The position numbers and the translations under genes were made by a program. The notes beneath the pieces are model-generated. The model worked only from the letters and a program-made list of their open reading frames with translations, was not told where the DNA came from and made no database searches. Below, one piece after another: positions 28,205-40,810 of a DNA stretch of 64,000 bases (within the stretch, counting starts at the first letter, position 1; the number at the start of each line of letters is the position of its first letter). The DNA lies in contig WLWX01000001.1 in the NCBI GenBank assembly GCA_012103375.1, positions 2,146,492 to 2,210,491 of the forward strand. Direction: 5' to 3'. This DNA comes from Paracoccaceae bacterium. Lineage in GTDB: Bacteria; Pseudomonadota; Alphaproteobacteria; Rhodobacterales; Rhodobacteraceae.

Positions 28205-29257
28205 AAGCGTTTCGACATTAACCTGAGACATATCCGGCGGCCTTAAAGTAGTTCCAGCATTCTACTGGGTCGTAGAGATCGCAGATTGCTCCGATTGCTT
28301 CGAAGACCTGGGTAAAGGACCTGACCCCGATCCGTCGCAAATGGGCTTTCAGTTTAGAGAAGGCCTGCTCGATGGGATTCAGGTCGGGCGAGTACGGTGG
28401 CAGGTAAAGGAACCAGCAGCCGTGATTGCGTAAAGCCTGCGTCGCCTCCTTATTCCGGTGGGTTGCCAGGTTGTCGAGAATGACGACAGTGCCGGGGTTG
28501 ATCTCGGGGACCAGCACTTCGCGGATGTAGGCCGCGAAGGCGGGGCCATCTATCGCTCCCTTGATGACCCAAGGTGCGATCAGCGCGCCTTGGGTCAGGC
28601 CCGCGATCAAGGTTTGGGTTCCCCAGCTTCCGAAGGGCGCATCCATCGTCAGGCGCTTACCGCGCTTGGCTCTGCCGCGTAGGCGCGTGAGGTTTGTCTT
28701 CACTGCGGTTTCGTCAATAAAGACAACGCGCTCAGGAAAGGTCGCAATGGCTGGCGAGCGGTATCTGAACCAGTCGGCCCGTTGCTGCCTTACCTTGGCG
28801 CGGCGGCGCTCGGTTGCGACCAGCGACTTTTTTTGTACGTGAAGCCGAGCCGGGACAGAAGGTTGGCGATGGAGGAGTGATGCACCCGCACACCCTCTGC
28901 ATCGGCCAGCGCATTACGCAACTCAAAGAGCGTGATGTCAGGGTCTTGTGCGATCAACTCCTCAAAGAATTCCCGATGCGGAGCCAGCTTTCCCTTGCCG
29001 CGCGGCGGTCCCTGCCGGGCAGGTTCCGCATGACCCTTCATCCTCACCTGACGCGCCCACCGCGCGCCTGTGGCAGGCGACAGCTTCAACCGCAACGCCG
29101 CCGCGCGCCCGCTCAACCCTTCTTCAATGTATCTCTGAAACCGTATCCGAAGCGCAGATGGCAAAGGTGCTGACATGATCCATCCTCCCAAACAGGATGA
29201 ATCACAGATCAGGTCTCAAGGGAATCCCTCGCGATTCAGGTTCAAGCCGAAACGCTT
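28205..29257 (-). mobile_element. IS630-family element, copy 2 (1053 bp)
   Basis: Complete copy with the same inverted ends as copy 1 and a TA duplication (28203-28204 and 29258-29259). It sits between miaB and the coiled-coil gene, in reverse orientation to copy 1. Confidence 0.95.
28218..29176 (-). CDS. IS630-family transposase, -1 frameshift product, copy 2
   Basis: Same two-frame structure as copy 1: frame 1 from ATG 29176 to its stop at 28790, frame 2 ending at 28218, joined at the seven-A slippery run. The DDE residues are intact. It differs from copy 3 by Val for Ala in RRIGVRSFTQ. An apparently complete, potentially active transposase. Confidence 0.92.
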
Positions 29258-30581
29258 TAGCGTGATTCTGGGCTTGAAATGCGCAGGCTGTCAAAGATGA
29301 CAGATGATTGCAGTCGCCTCCTGGGTGGGGGCCGGACCGTGGGATGGAAACATCCCACGGTTTGTTGTTTTCGCACGTGTGACCGCGCGCCATTGCTGCG
29401 GCCTGTTGCGCGTCAAGCGCGGCGGCGGCTTTGGCCAGGGCATCTTCATACCCTGCTGAGGCGTTCTTGATCACCTCCTCGGTCACCGAACCGCCTGCGG
29501 CCAGCAGACCTTCGGCAAGCCCGCGCATCGCCTCCACCCTGGCCAGCGCAGCCCGCGCCGCACCGTCCACGGCGTTAATCTGGCGCGCACCTTCCTGGAA
29601 CAGATCCATGACCCTGCCGATAATCTTTTCCGGGTCGAGGTCATAGGGACCAAAGGTCGAGGCAGCATCTTGCAGCAACTTCCTGATCGTCGCTTCGGAA
29701 AGGCCGACCAACCCTTCCAAAAGCGCGCGTTTCAATGCCGCGCGGCGCCCCGGAACACTGTGTTTGGCAACAAATTCGTCGATTGCCCGGACAACCGCGG
29801 CCGCACGTTTGTCGGCCTCCTTGGCCTCGTCAGATTTTTCTTCGGCGACCTGCGTTGATGGCCGGCCCGGCCCTATGAAGACGCTCGGCGAAAAAAATCC
29901 CAACGCCTGCATAACTGTGGCGATCGCTTCCTGACCTTTCGCGGCCTCTGAAAGTCGGGCGACGGTGGAATCGGGGCTTTCATAGGCCGTGTCCCAATCC
30001 GCTTTGGCCTTGCGTTCGCGCCGCGAAACAGAATTGGACGAGAAGGCATGGGCAAACCCCTTGCCAACCGGGCTGTCCGGCAGGTTGATCTTGGCATCGT
30101 CGCCGAAATTCCAGCCGCCAGCTTCCAATTCGCCCCGGGCCTTGGCCCTTTCCCGTTCTGCCGTGTCGAAGGCCGCCCGGGCCTGCGGATCGTTCTTGTC
30201 GCCTAAAAGCGCCAGGGCCTTGGCGCGACGATCATGATTTGCATAGCGCTGGTAGGCCCGCAGCATGCGCCCGGCTTCTTCGCGCACCACCTCCCGCTTC
30301 AGATCGCCGTTGCGGTCCACCCAGGGCGCAAGTTCCGCATTCCGCTCAGCGACCCGATCAAAAGCACGCGCATGGACGCCGCCGGGCAACCCCTCCAACG
30401 CGGCCCTGCGCGCCTGTGGCAGTTGCGCCCCGGCGGCGGCTAGGTCACCCCGCGCGGCATCAATGTCCGACTGCGCGCGCCCCAATTGCGGGCGCAGGTC
30501 GCGCACCTGGTCCTGCAGGTCGGTAATCTCGGCAGCATTGCTGCCCGTAGCCGGGGAATACTCACTCGCACCCAGCAACAA
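29202..30581 (-). CDS. Hypothetical coiled-coil protein, both ends doubtful
   Basis: This 459-codon frame has an N-terminal heptad-rich part (EITDLQDQVRDLRPQLGRAQ) and a charged middle (EEKSDEAKEADKRAAAVVRA). An Ala-rich helical C-terminal part follows (AAAALDAQQAAAMARG). The last 17 or so residues come from the end of IS630 copy 2, and just before that the frame crosses a plus-strand terminator, so the native C-terminus is probably lost or frameshifted. The only starts are TTGs just after a stop, preceded by a hydrophobic AALLLGAS that resembles the end of a signal peptide, so the 5' end may also be damaged. Family not recognised. Confidence 0.55.
   Translation of the reverse strand: MLLGASEYSPATGSNAAEITDLQDQVRDLRPQLGRAQSDIDAARGDLAAAGAQLPQARRAALEGLPGGVHARAFDRVAERNAELAPWVDRNGDLKREVVREEAGRMLRAYQRYANHDRRAKALALLGDKNDPQARAAFDTAERERAKARGELEAGGWNFGDDAKINLPDSPVGKGFAHAFSSNSVSRRERKAKADWDTAYESPDSTVARLSEAAKGQEAIATVMQALGFFSPSVFIGPGRPSTQVAEEKSDEAKEADKRAAAVVRAIDEFVAKHSVPGRRAALKRALLEGLVGLSEATIRKLLQDAASTFGPYDLDPEKIIGRVMDLFQEGARQINAVDGAARAALARVEAMRGLAEGLLAAGGSVTEEVIKNASAGYEDALAKAAAALDAQQAAAMARGHTCENNKPWDVSIPRSGPHPGGDCNHLSSLTACAFQAQNHAKAFRLEPESRGIPLRPDL
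29337..29371 (+). terminator. Rho-independent terminator, probably of miaB
   Basis: A perfect 10-bp stem CCGTGGGATG/CATCCCACGG with loop GAAA is followed on the plus strand by TTTGTTGTTTT. Without the IS630 it would lie about 130 bp after the miaB stop. The minus-strand coiled-coil frame reads through it. Confidence 0.8.
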
Positions 30582-30646
30582 TGCTGCAGGTCAGAAATGC
30601 TCATGACATCAGACAGGACTTCGAAGAAGAAAAGCGCCTTTATAGC

Positions 30647-30826
30647 ATGACCGCGACAGTTACAAAAAACCTAGAGGATCTGCACCTGAAGCCGGGGTTC
30701 GCTTCAATGGGCGTGAATTTGATGCTGTGTTATGAAGAAATGGTCCGCATGGGCATATTCCCGAAGGACGAACTGTCATTGGTGTCCTGCTGGCTTGACG
30801 ATGTTGCGCAAATGCGCGCGTCATAG
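30647..30826 (+). CDS. Small hypothetical protein
   Basis: A 59-residue frame opens MTATVTKNLEDLHLKPGFAS and ends VSCWLDDVAQMRAS. The composition is protein-like, with acidic and hydrophobic alternation, and GAAGAAAAG lies upstream at a rather long spacing. Divergent from the coiled-coil gene. No family recognised. Confidence 0.35.
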   Translation: MTATVTKNLEDLHLKPGFASMGVNLMLCYEEMVRMGIFPKDELSLVSCWLDDVAQMRAS

Positions 30827-30919
30827 GCGCGGTGGCGACTATCCGCAGAACTGGTTACGCGTCGGATTACTGAGCGGGAAGAATATCGTATTTCGATATT
30901 GGCAGATTGGATATTGGCA

Positions 30920-31105
30920 CCGCGCATCCCTTCGCCCGGAACAAGCCCGCAAGGGCGCCGGGCGAGCGCCTGTCTGCCCGGCGGGCAGGCGCTTTCGAGA
31001 TGTCGCGCAATGCGCAGAACGACAGGCCAACGCTGAACCATAAATTGCCCAACGCACCCGTATCGACGCCTGCCCACCGGTCCGGCACCCGCCCGGCTTG
31101 CACTT
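30920..31105 (+). repeat. Possible diverged copy of the ~175-bp intergenic repeat, copy C
   Basis: The order of blocks resembles copies A and B: a GC-rich hairpin near GCCTGTCTGCCCGGCGGGC, then AATTGCCCAACGC..CGTATCG and a final GCTTGCAC. Identity is low by eye. The surrounding stretch 30827-31166 holds no gene that I can support. Confidence 0.35.
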
Positions 31106-31166
31106 CGTTTAGAGCAATGTCCGCGCCAGACCTTTCGCGCCTCAGCGACCGCGGCCCAAAAGCCCG

Positions 31167-33116
<1,950 letters not shown>

Positions 33117-33191
33117 GTCTGGTCCCTCATTGTTCACGGCATCGCGCCTACCTCGCGCTGGTTGCCGCTTCGCTTGGTTGGCCGCTGGCGA

Positions 33192-33947
<756 letters not shown>

Positions 33948-33998
33948 TTTCGTCCCTCATATTCGGCGCTCGTTGCGGGTGGCAATTCGCGCAATCCC

Positions 33999-34757
33999 TC
34001 AGACCTGCACTTCGCCCAGATAGGCTTCGCGGACTTTCGGGTGGCCCTTGATATTCTCTGGCGTGTCCTCAACCAGCGGAGTGCCCTGTGCCAGCACCGT
34101 GATCCGCTCCGCCAGGGAAAACACCACATGCATATCGTGTTCGATGATCGCCATTGTGATATCGCGCTTGTCGCGAATTTTTTTCAGAAGGTCGATCGTG
34201 TTGTTGGTGTCCGCCCGCGCCATGCCAGCAGTCGGTTCATCCAGCAGCAAAAGGCGTGGGTTTTGAACCAGGCACATTGCCATTTCCAACCGTCGCTTGT
34301 CACCACGTGACAGGCTGGCAGCGTGCATGTCCAACTTGTCGCCCATATTGACGTCTTCCAGGGCAAGGCGCGCCTTTTCGGCCAGGTCTTTTTCGGCGCT
34401 GACTGATTCAAAGGCATGCATGCGAAACGCCCCGTCGCGTTTGGCAAAACAAGGGATCATGACGTTTTCCAACACGGTCAGATCGCCAAAGATTTCAGGT
34501 GTCTGAAAAACGCGGCTGATCCCCATCTGGTTGATTTCATGGGGCTTGCGACCCAAAACTGACTGTCCGTCGAACATGACACTGCCGGTGTCCGGAATAA
34601 GTTTGCCAACCAGACAGTTGAGCAATGTCGACTTGCCCGCGCCATTCGGCCCGATGATCGCGTGAACTGTGTTCTCGACCACGTCCAGGTTTACGTCCCC
34701 CAGGGCCTGCAGCCCGCCGAAGCGTTTGTTGACGCCTTTGACTTCAAGAATTGCCAT
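33999..34757 (-). CDS. livG: Branched-chain amino acid-type ABC transporter ATPase LivG
   Basis: The 252-residue ATPase has Walker A GPNGAGKSTLLN, Walker B LLLLDEPTAGMA and H-loop IEHDMHVVF. The signature reads LSRGDKRRLE instead of the usual LSGGE, a variant I associate with a subgroup of HAAT ATPases. It pairs with LivF. It follows livM by 11 bp. Confidence 0.92.
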   Translation of the reverse strand: MAILEVKGVNKRFGGLQALGDVNLDVVENTVHAIIGPNGAGKSTLLNCLVGKLIPDTGSVMFDGQSVLGRKPHEINQMGISRVFQTPEIFGDLTVLENVMIPCFAKRDGAFRMHAFESVSAEKDLAEKARLALEDVNMGDKLDMHAASLSRGDKRRLEMAMCLVQNPRLLLLDEPTAGMARADTNNTIDLLKKIRDKRDITMAIIEHDMHVVFSLAERITVLAQGTPLVEDTPENIKGHPKVREAYLGEVQV

Positions 34758-34768
34758 GATGACGTTCC

Positions 34769-35968
34769 TTACTCCGCCGGCTCAACGGCTGGTTTGGCAT
34801 CTGTTTTGGGTTTGTTGCGGCGAAACAGGCGGTTGATCCGCTGGCCCAATTCGACGAGGCCCCCCGGCAGGAAGATGATGACGCCCATGAAGATCAAGCC
34901 CAGGGTCAGGTGCCAGCCCTTTCCGACGAACGGATGGACGATTGTCACCATGAAGTTTTCCATACCGTCCGGGAAAATTGCGAACCAGGAATGCAGGACG
35001 TTGTCATTGATCTTAGAGAAGATGTTCTCAAGATATTTGATAAGACCAGCGCCCAGAATTGGTCCCAGAAGCGTGCCGGTTCCGCCCAGGATTGTCATCA
35101 ACACGACCTCTCCGGACGCGGTCCATTGCATCCGCTCGGCCCCGGCTAAAGGATCCATCGCCGCCATCAGACCACCCGCAAGACCGGCATACATCCCCGA
35201 GATTACGAATGCCGTCAGCGCGTATGGTCGCGCATTCAAGCCGGTGTAGTGGACACGTTGCTGATTTGACTTGATCGCCCGAAGCATGATGCCGAACGGC
35301 GACCTGAAAATCCGGATCGCCAGGTAAAACGACGCCAGCAGGATGACCGCACAGAAATAGTATCCAACACCGAAGTTGAACACCCAGGCGCCCAATTCCA
35401 GTTCATAGTTGGAGCGCATGTTCAGCCCGAACAGATTGGCAACCGGGATCGACCCATCCTCGGTGGCCGAGACACCCAGGATGCGCGGATCACGCAGTGT
35501 GATCTGCAAACCGGTTTCGCCATTTGTGATCGGCGAAAGGACCGAGAATGCCAGCGAATAGGCCATCTGCGCAAATGCCAGCGTCAGAATGGAAAAATAG
35601 ATCCCTGTGCGGCGCAGTGAGACATAGCCAACCGCCAGCGAGAATATGCCGGCAATAATCACCGCGGCAATTATTGCCGGGACGACATTCATGCTGAGCA
35701 GTTTGAACATCCAGACGGCAGAATAGCTGCCGACACCAAGAAACGCCGCGTGACCGAAGCTCAGATATCCGGTCAACCCGAACAGAATGTTGAAGCCGAT
35801 GGCGAATATCCCGAAAATGATGAACCGCTGCATCAGGTCAGGATAGCCAGCGTTGAATTGCGCCAGCGCCGACGCCTCGGGGAAGGGGTTCAGAATGAAC
35901 GGAGCAGCCAAAGTCAGAACCGCCACGACCCAAAGCAGCTTGGTGTCTTTTTTCTCTAGACCAAACAC
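34769..35968 (-). CDS. livM: Branched-chain amino acid-type ABC transporter permease LivM
   Basis: The 399-residue protein has about 9-10 membrane helices, with the HAAT permease block [17 protein letters not shown] and the loop [19 protein letters not shown] that contacts the ATPase. GTG start at 35968. It carries a hydrophilic C-terminal tail ([17 protein letters not shown]) beyond the usual end. It follows livH by four bases. Confidence 0.93.
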   Translation of the reverse strand: MFGLEKKDTKLLWVVAVLTLAAPFILNPFPEASALAQFNAGYPDLMQRFIIFGIFAIGFNILFGLTGYLSFGHAAFLGVGSYSAVWMFKLLSMNVVPAIIAAVIIAGIFSLAVGYVSLRRTGIYFSILTLAFAQMAYSLAFSVLSPITNGETGLQITLRDPRILGVSATEDGSIPVANLFGLNMRSNYELELGAWVFNFGVGYYFCAVILLASFYLAIRIFRSPFGIMLRAIKSNQQRVHYTGLNARPYALTAFVISGMYAGLAGGLMAAMDPLAGAERMQWTASGEVVLMTILGGTGTLLGPILGAGLIKYLENIFSKINDNVLHSWFAIFPDGMENFMVTIVHPFVGKGWHLTLGLIFMGVIIFLPGGLVELGQRINRLFRRNKPKTDAKPAVEPAE

Positions 35969-35972
35969 GGGA

Positions 35973-37004
35973 TCAATCCTCCATCACGCCGGCGCGGCCA
36001 AGCAGGCCGCGCGGCCGGACAAGTAGTACGATGACAGCAACCACATAGACGATGACCTGATTGATGCCGGGAATAATCGCCTGTGCCTGCGGCATCGAGG
36101 CAAAGCTTTCTAGGATGCCCAGCAGGAAACCCGCCAGCACCGCCCCGGGAAGGCTGCCCATGCCGCCGACCACGACCACGACAAAGCTCAGCACCAGGAA
36201 GTTCATGCCGACGTCATAGTTTGGCGGGGAAATCGGCACATACATCAATCCCGCCAGACCCGCGACGGCCGCGGCGATGCCAAATGTTATCGTGAAACGC
36301 TTGTCGATATTGATGCCCAGAAGTCCCACGGTCTCTCGGTCGGCCATGCCCGCGCGCACAACCATGCCGAAGGTGGTGAATTGCAGGAAGGCAAACACCA
36401 GCGCAATGATGATCATCGCGAACATAAAATAGGTCAGACGCCAGATGGGGTATAGAATCTGGTTGGCCTCAAACCCGATCAGCAATCCGAAATCAAAGGA
36501 TCCCTTCAGCGAATCCGGTGCCGAGACGGGAATGGCATTTGCGCCATAGAAGGCTTTGACGACTTCCTGCAAAACGATTGCAAGGCCGAATGTAACCAGA
36601 ATCTGATCTGCGTGCGGGCGTTTGTAAAAGTGCTTGATAAGGCCACGCTCAATCACGACGCCGACCAGGATCATGAACGGAATCGCCAGGATGATCGCCA
36701 GCGGCACCGACCAGTTTATCAGGGTGCTTCCGATGCTTTCCCCAAACCACAGCTCGACATAAGGCGTATCGACTTTCAACGGTTTTCCCAGGAAATCTTT
36801 GCGTACCGGGTCTTCGACGGTGATACCGACATTCAGCAGGCGTTGCATTGTGACCGCAACGAAGGCCCCAAGCATGTACAAGGCCCCGTGCGCAAAATTG
36901 ACGACGCCCAATGTTCCGAAGATCAACGTCAGCCCAAGTGCGATGAGCGCATAGGCTGATCCCTTGTCGAGGCCGTTTATGACTTGGGTAAGGATTTCTT
37001 GCAT
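35973..37004 (-). CDS. livH: Branched-chain amino acid-type ABC transporter permease LivH
   Basis: The 343-residue membrane protein has [27 protein letters not shown], the LivH opening, and the ATPase-coupling segment [17 protein letters not shown]. It forms the translocation pore with LivM. It begins at ATG 37004, about 100 bp after the intercistronic hairpin that follows the binding-protein gene. Intact. Confidence 0.93.
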   Translation of the reverse strand: MQEILTQVINGLDKGSAYALIALGLTLIFGTLGVVNFAHGALYMLGAFVAVTMQRLLNVGITVEDPVRKDFLGKPLKVDTPYVELWFGESIGSTLINWSVPLAIILAIPFMILVGVVIERGLIKHFYKRPHADQILVTFGLAIVLQEVVKAFYGANAIPVSAPDSLKGSFDFGLLIGFEANQILYPIWRLTYFMFAMIIIALVFAFLQFTTFGMVVRAGMADRETVGLLGINIDKRFTITFGIAAAVAGLAGLMYVPISPPNYDVGMNFLVLSFVVVVVGGMGSLPGAVLAGFLLGILESFASMPQAQAIIPGINQVIVYVVAVIVLLVRPRGLLGRAGVMED

Positions 37005-37104
37005 GGTCCTACCGACTCTGGTGAAGGTCGTCGTGATCTACTTGAAAAGCAGACCTTTGACATTGACACGATACTGGGCGCGACACGCCCAAATCGCAAG
37101 AAGG

Positions 37105-37128
37105 TCCGGGCGGCGCATGCCGCCCGGA
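37105..37128 (-). terminator. Intercistronic stem-loop between binding-protein gene and livH
   Basis: Perfect 10-bp stem TCCGGGCGGC/GCCGCCCGGA with a GCAT loop (the loop is self-complementary, so the whole 24 bp is a palindrome). There is no strong T run, so it is more likely an attenuating or mRNA-stabilising hairpin that lifts binding-protein levels above those of the permease. Confidence 0.6.
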
Positions 37129-37140
37129 TGTTGAAAGGTT

Positions 37141-38171
37141 TTAGGCGCCGGGGTTGCAGGAACCCAGATCACCACCAGCGCAATCGGGGTGATCAGCGGC
37201 GTATTCGACCTGCGCACGCGGCGTAACTTCGACAACTTCCAGAAGGTCGAAGTCGCTGTCCGGGTTCTCTTTCCCTTTCACGACCAGCACGTCTTTGAAG
37301 CACTGGTGATCTTCGGCGCGATACAGTGTCGGGCCATTGCCCATGCCATCGAACTCGAAGCCTTCCAGCGCTTCGACGACCGCGCAGGGGTTGAACGACC
37401 CGGCGCGCTGGGCCGCATCCGCATAGAGCAGCGTCTGCACATAGCAGGTGTGCGCTGCCTGGCTTGGCGGCTGACCGTATTTTTCGCCAAACGACTGCAC
37501 GAATGCTGCCGATGCCGGGTCGGGCGCAACAACCTGTCCGGCCTGCGTCGTGAAGCCCTGGGCCAACGACCAGTGCCAGTTTGTCGAACCGAAGATGCCC
37601 TTGACGTTTTCACGGCCTGCACCCTGCGCCATAAGACGCGAGTAGAGCGGCACAACGATCGTGAAGTCCTTGTTGTTGGCCTGTGCATCGCGCAAGCCGA
37701 ATTGCACGGCAGCGGTAAGCGAGTTCACCATGTCGCGGCCACACCGGAGGACGAGCCACCGTTGATCATCACTGCGCCGTCTTTTTCGATCATCGACTTG
37801 GCTGATGCCCGTGCAACATCCGACGACGTTGCGGTATCGCCCGTGACATACTCGACCTTCTTGCCAAGCACCCCGGTTCCGTCGAGCGCTTTTGACGAGA
37901 AGGTGTTCAGCATACCGCCGTCGCCGCCGCCGTTGATGTGCTCAACTGCAAGTTCCTGTGCGCGCAATTCGTCGGCGCCTTCGTCGGCATATGCTTTGGT
38001 CTGCGGTACGTTAAATCCGAACGTGACCGTCGAACCGGTCGGCGCGTTGGTGTAGCCTGCATGGCTTGCCGCCCAGACGGCGCCGGTAAACAGCGTCGGT
38101 GTGGCCAGTGCGGCCCCTGCGCCCGCGCCTGCTTTAAGCAGACCACGCCGCGTGAAATTCGAGTTGGACAT
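37141..38171 (-). pseudogene. liv-type periplasmic substrate-binding protein, internal deletion plus frameshift
   Basis: The gene begins at ATG 38171 behind GGGAGGAAC with a twin-arginine-type leader (NFTRRGLLKAGAG). It continues with the HAAT binding-protein N-lobe and stops at 37725, after INGGSSSGVAATW. A second frame (37141-37731) resumes with MVNSLTAAVQFGLRD, which in homologues lies about 100 residues further on, and continues to the normal end GGDLGSCNPGA. Some 300 bp are therefore missing and the frames no longer match. The transporter operon has lost its own solute receptor, although the hairpin and livHMGF downstream are intact. Confidence 0.88.
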
Positions 38172-39302
38172 GTGGTTCCTCCCTTGGATCCTTGCTTTCA
38201 GGTTCGCGCCCATGACGCGCCTGTACCCTTCGCCACCAACCTGATGGGCCTGAGCGTGTTCTGCCAGTTCACGTGGATAAGATGTGTCATCTCCAGCCCA
38301 GTCACGAAAAGACGACCGAAAACCATGAACGGTGTATTCGCCGAGTTTCATCCGCCGCATCAACATGGCGTAGGCCATGTTAGACATGGCTTTCCCCTCA
38401 ACTTGGCCAGGAAACACGTAGTCGGATATCCGCTGTGCACTAAGGTCGTTGAGGATGGCCAGCGCTGGTTTTGACAGGGGCACGCGATGCGCAATACCCG
38501 ACTTCATCCTAAAACCTGGGACGGTCCAAACGTTCGTCTCGAGGTTGAGCTCATCCCACTTGGCCTCCCGCACTTCGCCAGACCTTGCCGATGTGAGGAT
38601 CAGGAATTCGAGCGCGCGGGCCGCGACGGCTTCGTGAGCGCGCAGCTTTTCTATAAAGGCAGGGACATCTTGATAGGGCATCGCAGCATGATGACCACGG
38701 GTGAGCTTGGAGCGGGCCGGAAGGACATGCCGGAGATGACCGCGCCACAATGCTGGATTCTCGCCGCTTCGCCAGCCGTGCGCCTTGGCATAGTCAAGAA
38801 CGCGCTCGATGCGCCCGCGCAGACGTGAGGCAGTCTCGGGCCGTGTTTCCCAAATGGCGTTGAGGACCATCAAGACGTCATTGGTATCAATGTCGGCAAC
38901 GCTCTTCTGCCGGATTGGGCCTGCGTAGGTCTCGAGTGTCATCCGCCACTGCGCGCGATGCTTGTCGTTCTTCCACTGGCCTTCCATTGATGCGATGAAC
39001 TGATCGGCGCATTCGCCAAAACTGGGCACCTCGGTACGACGACGTTCCGTAAGGGGGTTACCGCCTGCCGCAACACACTCGCGGCATTCGGCAGCCAGCG
39101 CCCGTGCACGTGCAAGAGACACGTCGGGGTACCCGCCCAGGCCCATCTCGTTGCGTTTATCACCCTTACGCCAGATGTAGCTCCAGGAACGCGCGTTCGA
39201 CTTCCCCACATTCAGATAAAGGCCACCACCATCACTGAAGAGCTTCGGGCCCTTCGCAGACTTGCAGCCGCGATCCGTCAGTCTGTGTATCGCCCTCGCC
39301 AC
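38172..39302 (-). pseudogene. Tyrosine-recombinase integrase, 3' end fused in frame to the binding-protein gene
   Basis: From GTG 39302 the frame encodes a P4/DLP12-type integrase. It has an N-terminal DUF4102 arm (LTDRGCKSAKGPKLFSDGGGL), a core-binding domain, and a catalytic domain with ILTSARSGEVREA, HGFRSSFRDWA and LAEHAQAHQVG. The expected last 30 or so residues are replaced after YRRVMGAN, and the frame runs without a stop into the ATG at 38171, producing a 525-codon chimera. The tyrosine may be that in EGYRR, but the tail is abnormal. Remnant of a genomic island whose other genes are gone. Confidence 0.8.
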
Positions 39303-39322
39303 CTGATCGAACCCTAACCAAT

Positions 39323-39342
39323 TCCCTAACCTGTGTTAGGGA
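39323..39342. promoter_or_regulatory. Inverted repeat upstream of integrase
   Basis: TCCCTAAC-CTGT-GTTAGGGA, a perfect 8-bp inverted repeat 21 bp upstream of the integrase GTG. Position fits an operator or a recombinase accessory site; no factor can be named. Confidence 0.45.
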
Positions 39343-39439
39343 TATTGAAGGATTCATAGGGACAGTCAAGGACGGGTATGAGGGTTTTCGCCATATTATA
39401 ATGAGCAATCTGAACGATCCTGGATGCATCCGCATACTA

Positions 39440-40492
39440 AAGCGTTTCGACATTAACCTGAGACATATCCGGCGGCCTTAAAGTAGTTCCAGCATTCTAC
39501 TGGGTCGTAGAGATCGCAGATTGCTCCGATTGCTTCGAAGACCTGGGTAAAGGACCTGGCCCCGATCCGTCGCAAATGGGCTTTCAGTTTAGAGAAGGCC
39601 TGCTCGATGGGATTCAGGTCGGGCGAGTACGGTGGCAGGTAAAGGAACCAGCAGCCGTGATTGCGTAAAGCCTGCGTCGCCTCCTTATTCCGGTGGGTTG
39701 CCAGGTTGTCGAGAATGACGACAGTGCCGGGGTTGATCTCGGGGACCAGCACTTCGCGGATGTAGGCCGCGAAGGCGGGGCCATCTATCGCTCCCTTGAT
39801 GACCCAAGGTGCGATCAGCGCGCCTTGGGTCAGGCCCGCGATCAAGGTTTGGGTTCCCCAGCTTCCGAAGGGCGCATCCATCGTCAGGCGCTTACCGCGC
39901 TTGGCTCTGCCGCGTAGGCGCGTGAGGTTTGTCTTCACTGCGGTTTCGTCAATAAAGACAACGCGCTCAGGAAAGGTCGCAATGGCTGGCGAGCGGTATC
40001 TGAACCAGTCGGCCCGTTGCTGCCTTACCTTGGCGCGGCGGCGCTCGGTTGCGACCAGCGACTTTTTTTGTACGTGAAGCCGAGCCGGGACAGAAGGTTG
40101 GCGATGGAGGAGTGATGCACCCGCACACCCTCTGCATCGGCCAGCGCATTACGCAACTCAAAGAGCGTGATGTCAGGGTCTTGTGCGATCAACTCCTCAA
40201 AGAATTCCCGATGCGGAGCCAGCTTTCCCTTGCCGCGCGGCGGTCCCTGCCGGGCAGGTTCCGCATGACCCTTCATCCTCACCTGACGCGCCCACCGCGC
40301 GCCTGTGGCAGGCGACAGCTTCAACCGCAACGCCGCCGCGCGCCCGCTCAACCCTTCTTCAATGTATCTCTGAAACCGTATCCGAAGCGCAGATGGCAAA
40401 GGTGCTGACATGATCCATCCTCCCAAACAGGATGAATCACAGATCAGGTCTCAAGGGAATCCCTCGCGATTCAGGTTCAAGCCGAAACGCTT
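39440..40492 (-). mobile_element. IS630-family element, copy 3 (1053 bp)
   Basis: Complete copy, same ends, TA duplication (39438-39439 and 40493-40494). It lies between the integrase promoter region and phage debris. Confidence 0.95.
39453..40411 (-). CDS. IS630-family transposase, -1 frameshift product, copy 3
   Basis: Frame 1 runs from ATG 40411 to its stop at 40025 and frame 2 ends at 39453, with the same seven-A slippery site and intact DDE residues as copy 2. The sequence carries Pro in MDAPFGSWG and Ala in RRIGARSF, and so looks closest to the common ancestor of the three copies. Confidence 0.92.
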
Positions 40493-40544
40493 TAGTTCGA
40501 CGGACTGTCTCTCCGCCACTTGCCCTCGCGAAAGCGTTCTCCCG

Positions 40545-40570
40545 ATCCGGCTGCGGCCGGATTTTCTCGT
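40545..40570 (+). terminator. Rho-independent terminator-like hairpin with no gene
   Basis: Stem ATCCGGC/GCCGGAT with loop TGCG, followed by TTTCTCGTTGTTTT. No plus-strand gene precedes it, so it may be left from a lost gene. The rest of 40495-40790 shows no gene. Confidence 0.45.
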
Positions 40571-40810
40571 TGTTTTCGAGGGTTATGCGGGAGGGGCTGA
40601 GCACCGGCCTATGTGCTATGAAGGCCGGAAGCGTTCTCTCGGGGCCAGTATTCTCCAGACCTCATGACTTTGCCGATTTGGTGAATTTCTTCCAACACCT
40701 TGAAAGTATGTCCAAAAAACTAGTCGGTCGATTTCTCGTTTTGCAGAGCGGACATCTTAAAATGCGACCGGGTTCCAATTCGCTCGGCTTCAGTCACCAG
40801 GGGCGCGCCG

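Noticed and set aside
30581..30646. Extension of the small 30647-30826 ORF to 30581
   Set aside because: It overlaps the divergent coiled-coil gene start and adds no recognisable sequence.
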